A stretch of DNA of 6,764 nucleotides, taken from positions 1-6,764 of the forward strand of contig NZ_CALIMS010000043.1 in assembly GCF_938045345.1 (NCBI RefSeq). The letters are read 5' to 3'. The notes beneath the pieces are model-generated. The model worked only from the letters and a program-made list of their open reading frames with translations. It did not search any database and was not told the origin of the DNA. The position numbers and the translations under genes are program-made. Positions 4,757 to 6,764 of this stretch are shown here, in pieces. How positions within the stretch are numbered: position 1 is the first letter of the stretch; each line of letters begins with the position of its first letter. Origin of the DNA: an uncultured Campylobacter sp. (GTDB lineage Bacteria > Campylobacterota > Campylobacteria > Campylobacterales > Campylobacteraceae).

Positions 4757-5998
4757 ATGGAAAAATACGAAGGCTACAATCTCAGGCTACGCGACGCTCT
4801 CGTCGGCGTACAGTTTTTATTCGTGGCATTCGGCGCGCTAGTACTCGTGCCGATCTTAACGGGGCTTGATACGTCCGTGGCGCTGTTTACGGCGGGCATC
4901 GGCACGCTGCTGTTTCAGCTCATCACGCGTAAACACGTCCCGCCGATCTTTCTCGCGTCTAGTTTTGCGTTCATTGCGCCGCTAAGCTTCGGCGTGAAAG
5001 AGTGGGGCATCGCCGCGACGATGAGCGGGGTGATCGCGGCGGGGCTTTTTTACGTGGTTCTAAGCCTGCTTATTAGGCTCAAAGGCGAGGGGTTTTTGCA
5101 TAAAATTTTACCGCCCGTGGTCGTGGGCCCCGTCATCATGACGATCGGCCTCATCCTCTCGCCCGCAGCCGTAAATATGGTCATGGGCAAGGGCAAAGAG
5201 GCGCTATATACGCAGGGGCAGTCGCTTACTATCGCGCTCATCTCGCTCTCTGCGGTTATCGTCGTTATGATGTTTGGTCGCGGTATGCTGCGCCTCGTGC
5301 CGATCCTGTGCGGTATTGCGGCTGGATACTGCGTGTCGCTATTTATCGGCATCGTGGATTTTACTCCGATTTTAAATGCGCCTTGGTTTGTGCTGCCGCA
5401 TTTCACCGCGCCGGTTTTTAAGCTCGAAGCGGTGATCTACATGGTGCCTATCGCTATTGCGCCCGCGATCGAGCATATCGGCGACATGCTCGCGATCAGC
5501 AACGTAACGAAGGAAAATTTCCTCAAAAACCCTGGGCTTAAAAGCACGCTGCTAGGCGACGGACTCGCGACGTCGCTAGCGGGATGCTTCGGCGGACCGC
5601 CGAACACCACCTACTCCGAGGTCACGGGCGCGGTCAGTATCACAAAGGCCTATAATCCCGCCATCATGACCTTTGCCGCGCTTGCGGCGATACTGCTAGC
5701 TTTCGTGGGTAAGCTCGGCGCCGCGCTCTCCACGATCCCCGCTCCCGTCATCGGCGGCATTATGTTGCTGCTTTTCGGTATCATCGCTAACGTGGGCATG
5801 GAGACTCTGATCAAAAACGGCGTGGATCTGGCCGAGCCGCGCAATATGATCATCGTCGCGCTCATCTTCGTCTGCGCGATCGGCGGCATGGTGCTGGATT
5901 TTGGCGCGATGAGCTTTAGCGGCGTTGGACTTGGCGCGCTTATCGGCATCACGCTAAATTTGGTTCTGCCAAAGACCAAGCATTTTGACGGGTACTGA
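4757..5998 (+). CDS. uraA: NCS2-family nucleobase permease, probably uracil permease
   Basis: A 413-residue polytopic inner-membrane protein of the nucleobase/cation symporter-2 family. These carriers bring uracil or xanthine in with protons, for pyrimidine or purine salvage. It aligns by eye with E. coli UraA from FVAFGALVLVP (22-32) through SSFAFIAP (68-75). It carries EHIGD at 239-243, PGLKSTLLGDGLAT (259-272) and GGPPNTTYSEVTG (279-291), the family core. Glu239 and Glu288 match the UraA substrate glutamates Glu241 and Glu290. The position of UraA His245 is Asp243 here, so specificity may differ from E. coli; EHIGD is common in related permeases annotated as uracil or uracil-xanthine carriers. 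Around 14 membrane spans fit the hydrophobicity. No pyrimidine gene lies beside it; the long structured leader is the likely place of control. Confidence 0.93.
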   Translation: MEKYEGYNLRLRDALVGVQFLFVAFGALVLVPILTGLDTSVALFTAGIGTLLFQLITRKHVPPIFLASSFAFIAPLSFGVKEWGIAATMSGVIAAGLFYVVLSLLIRLKGEGFLHKILPPVVVGPVIMTIGLILSPAAVNMVMGKGKEALYTQGQSLTIALISLSAVIVVMMFGRGMLRLVPILCGIAAGYCVSLFIGIVDFTPILNAPWFVLPHFTAPVFKLEAVIYMVPIAIAPAIEHIGDMLAISNVTKENFLKNPGLKSTLLGDGLATSLAGCFGGPPNTTYSEVTGAVSITKAYNPAIMTFAALAAILLAFVGKLGAALSTIPAPVIGGIMLLLFGIIANVGMETLIKNGVDLAEPRNMIIVALIFVCAIGGMVLDFGAMSFSGVGLGALIGITLNLVLPKTKHFDGY

Positions 5999-6039
5999 GT
6001 TAAATTTGCGCGAAGCTTGCGTAGTTTCGAGCGATTGCA

Positions 6040-6118
6040 GGTAAATTTGAGCTGAGGCTTTGCTGTCAAATTTGATAAGCTTTAAATTTACCCGTGGCTT
6101 TTTGCCGTCAAATTTACC
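6040..6118. repeat. Overlapping direct and inverted repeats after uraA
   Basis: GGTAAATTTG at 6040-6049 is the exact reverse complement of CAAATTTACC at 6109-6118, and its first nine bases also match in reverse complement to 6084-6092. In addition GGCTTTGCTGTCAAATTT (6056-6073) recurs as GGCTTTTTGCCGTCAAATTT (6096-6115). The inverted arms could form alternative stems in the 3' end of the uraA mRNA, but no T-run follows. A local duplication about 40 bases long explains the direct copy. Confidence 0.5.
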
Positions 6119-6125
6119 GCGCCCT

Positions 6126-6139
6126 AAATTTTAAAATTT
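6126..6139. repeat. 14-bp perfect palindrome, second copy
   Basis: AAATTTTAAAATTT, identical to the copy at 1340-1353. It lies 60 bases upstream of the last gene and is flanked by C-rich runs (GCCCT and CCCCC). Confidence 0.5.
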
Positions 6140-6186
6140 CCCCCGCAAACGCTTTTAAATTTCTAACGTTTTAAACTAGCAAGATA

Positions 6187-6192
6187 TATAAT
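6187..6192 (+). promoter_or_regulatory. Consensus -10 element directly before the last gene
   Basis: TATAAT ends only six bases before the ATG at 6199. A normal -10 to start distance puts transcription initiation at or next to the A of the ATG. No Shine-Dalgarno is present in the gap. No clear -35 is visible, which is normal for Campylobacter; T-rich sequence lies upstream. Confidence 0.6.
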
Positions 6193-6198
6193 TGCCTT

Positions 6199-6732
6199 AT
6201 GAAAAAGGTGAATAATTTAAGCAAATTTGATAAAAAGGCGCTAAGGCTCCTTTTTGCGGTACTTTTCGTGCCACTCTTCGTTTCGCTCGTTTTTATCTAT
6301 GAGCTATCGGTGTATGATAGCTCGCGCGAGTTGCCCGCAGACGCGCAAAAGATCGGGGGTAGCGATTACTACAACATCGGCGGCAAAATTTATCTACGCT
6401 CTTGGAATCTCGCTCCTTACGAGCTAGAGGGCGGTGCGGACGCGGCGAGCTTTCGCGCGCTTGATACCGGCAGATACTTCTACACAAACGTCGGTATGGA
6501 CGCTAGTAGCGTATTTTGCGGCGCTCGCAAGATGTCGGGGCTGGATCCCGCTCGTACGCAAAAGATCGGTTCTCGCTACTACAGCGACGGGCGCGTGAGC
6601 TACTTTTGCTCGGACGTTACGCAGCGCATGGGCGGCGCGATAAGCTACATTTACAAGGTATTTTTCCATGCGTTTGGGCTCTCCAAATGGCCGCAGGAGT
6701 ATAACTTATCCATACGCGAGGCTGGATACTAG
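6199..6732 (+). CDS. Membrane-anchored DKNYY-like repeat protein
   Basis: A 177-residue protein with a basic N-terminus, one membrane helix at about 16-35 and a polar remainder, probably outside the inner membrane. An internal repeat is clear: QKIGGSDYYNIGGKIYL (50-66) and QKIGSRYYSDGRVSYF (121-136), 71 residues apart. Phrases such as GADAASFRALD (79-89) and DASSVFCGARKMSGLD (101-116) resemble DKNYY-family repeats, where short Tyr-rich units alternate with AD..SF segments. Function of that family is unknown. Cys107 and Cys137 could form a disulfide in the periplasm. The gene seems to have its own promoter and may be leaderless. Just past the TAG, another frame reads on openly (TSAPISPLTESP) to the window end, so a frameshift in a longer protein cannot be excluded. 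Family assignment is by eye. Confidence 0.75.
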   Translation: MKKVNNLSKFDKKALRLLFAVLFVPLFVSLVFIYELSVYDSSRELPADAQKIGGSDYYNIGGKIYLRSWNLAPYELEGGADAASFRALDTGRYFYTNVGMDASSVFCGARKMSGLDPARTQKIGSRYYSDGRVSYFCSDVTQRMGGAISYIYKVFFHAFGLSKWPQEYNLSIREAGY

Positions 6733-6764
6733 CGCGCCTATCTCGCCGCTGACCGAGAGCCCTT

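Noticed and set aside
5050..6069. Two long minus-strand frames opposite uraA (5050-5406 and 5650-6069)
   Set aside because: They are antisense shadows of a strongly supported permease gene; their Pro/Thr/Ile-rich translations are what antisense of membrane-protein codons gives.

Overview
The window looks like chromosomal DNA from a Campylobacter (Campylobacterota) of relatively high GC for the genus, in the range of the oral group C. gracilis / C. rectus / C. showae. Species assignment is inference. The reasons are: atpB stands apart from the other ATP synthase genes; gatB and gpsA follow it in the same direction, an order I recall from other Campylobacter genomes; GpsA is short; the last gene resembles DKNYY-type proteins; and the spacers are crowded with AAATTT. 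I saw no transposase, integrase, tRNA, rRNA or CRISPR array.

Layout. Positions 1-108 (minus strand) hold the start of a possible divergent small gene that runs into six perfect 9-bp tandem repeats cut by the window edge. Positions 109-431 are a divergent spacer. On the plus strand come atpB (432-1112), a two-helix membrane protein overlapping its end (1102-1326), and gatB (1439-2860). A ~500-bp AAATTT-rich spacer leads to gpsA (3358-4248). A second ~500-bp spacer carries a diverged 48-nt repeat pair and a long nested inverted repeat, and leads to a uraA-like NCS2 permease (4757-5998). A 200-bp repeat-rich spacer precedes a membrane-anchored DKNYY-like protein (6199-6732), whose promoter sits so close to its ATG that the mRNA may be leaderless.

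The core genes are housekeeping and do not form one pathway: proton translocation (AtpB), transamidation of misacylated tRNA (GatB), glycerol-3-phosphate for phospholipid (GpsA) and nucleobase uptake (UraA). I see no new multi-gene system. The most unusual material is between genes: the (NSK)n-type 9-bp repeat, the structured uraA leader with its diverged repeat, and the dense AAATTT/GAATTC sites, which match RAATTY, the motif linked to methylation-dependent DNA uptake in C. jejuni.
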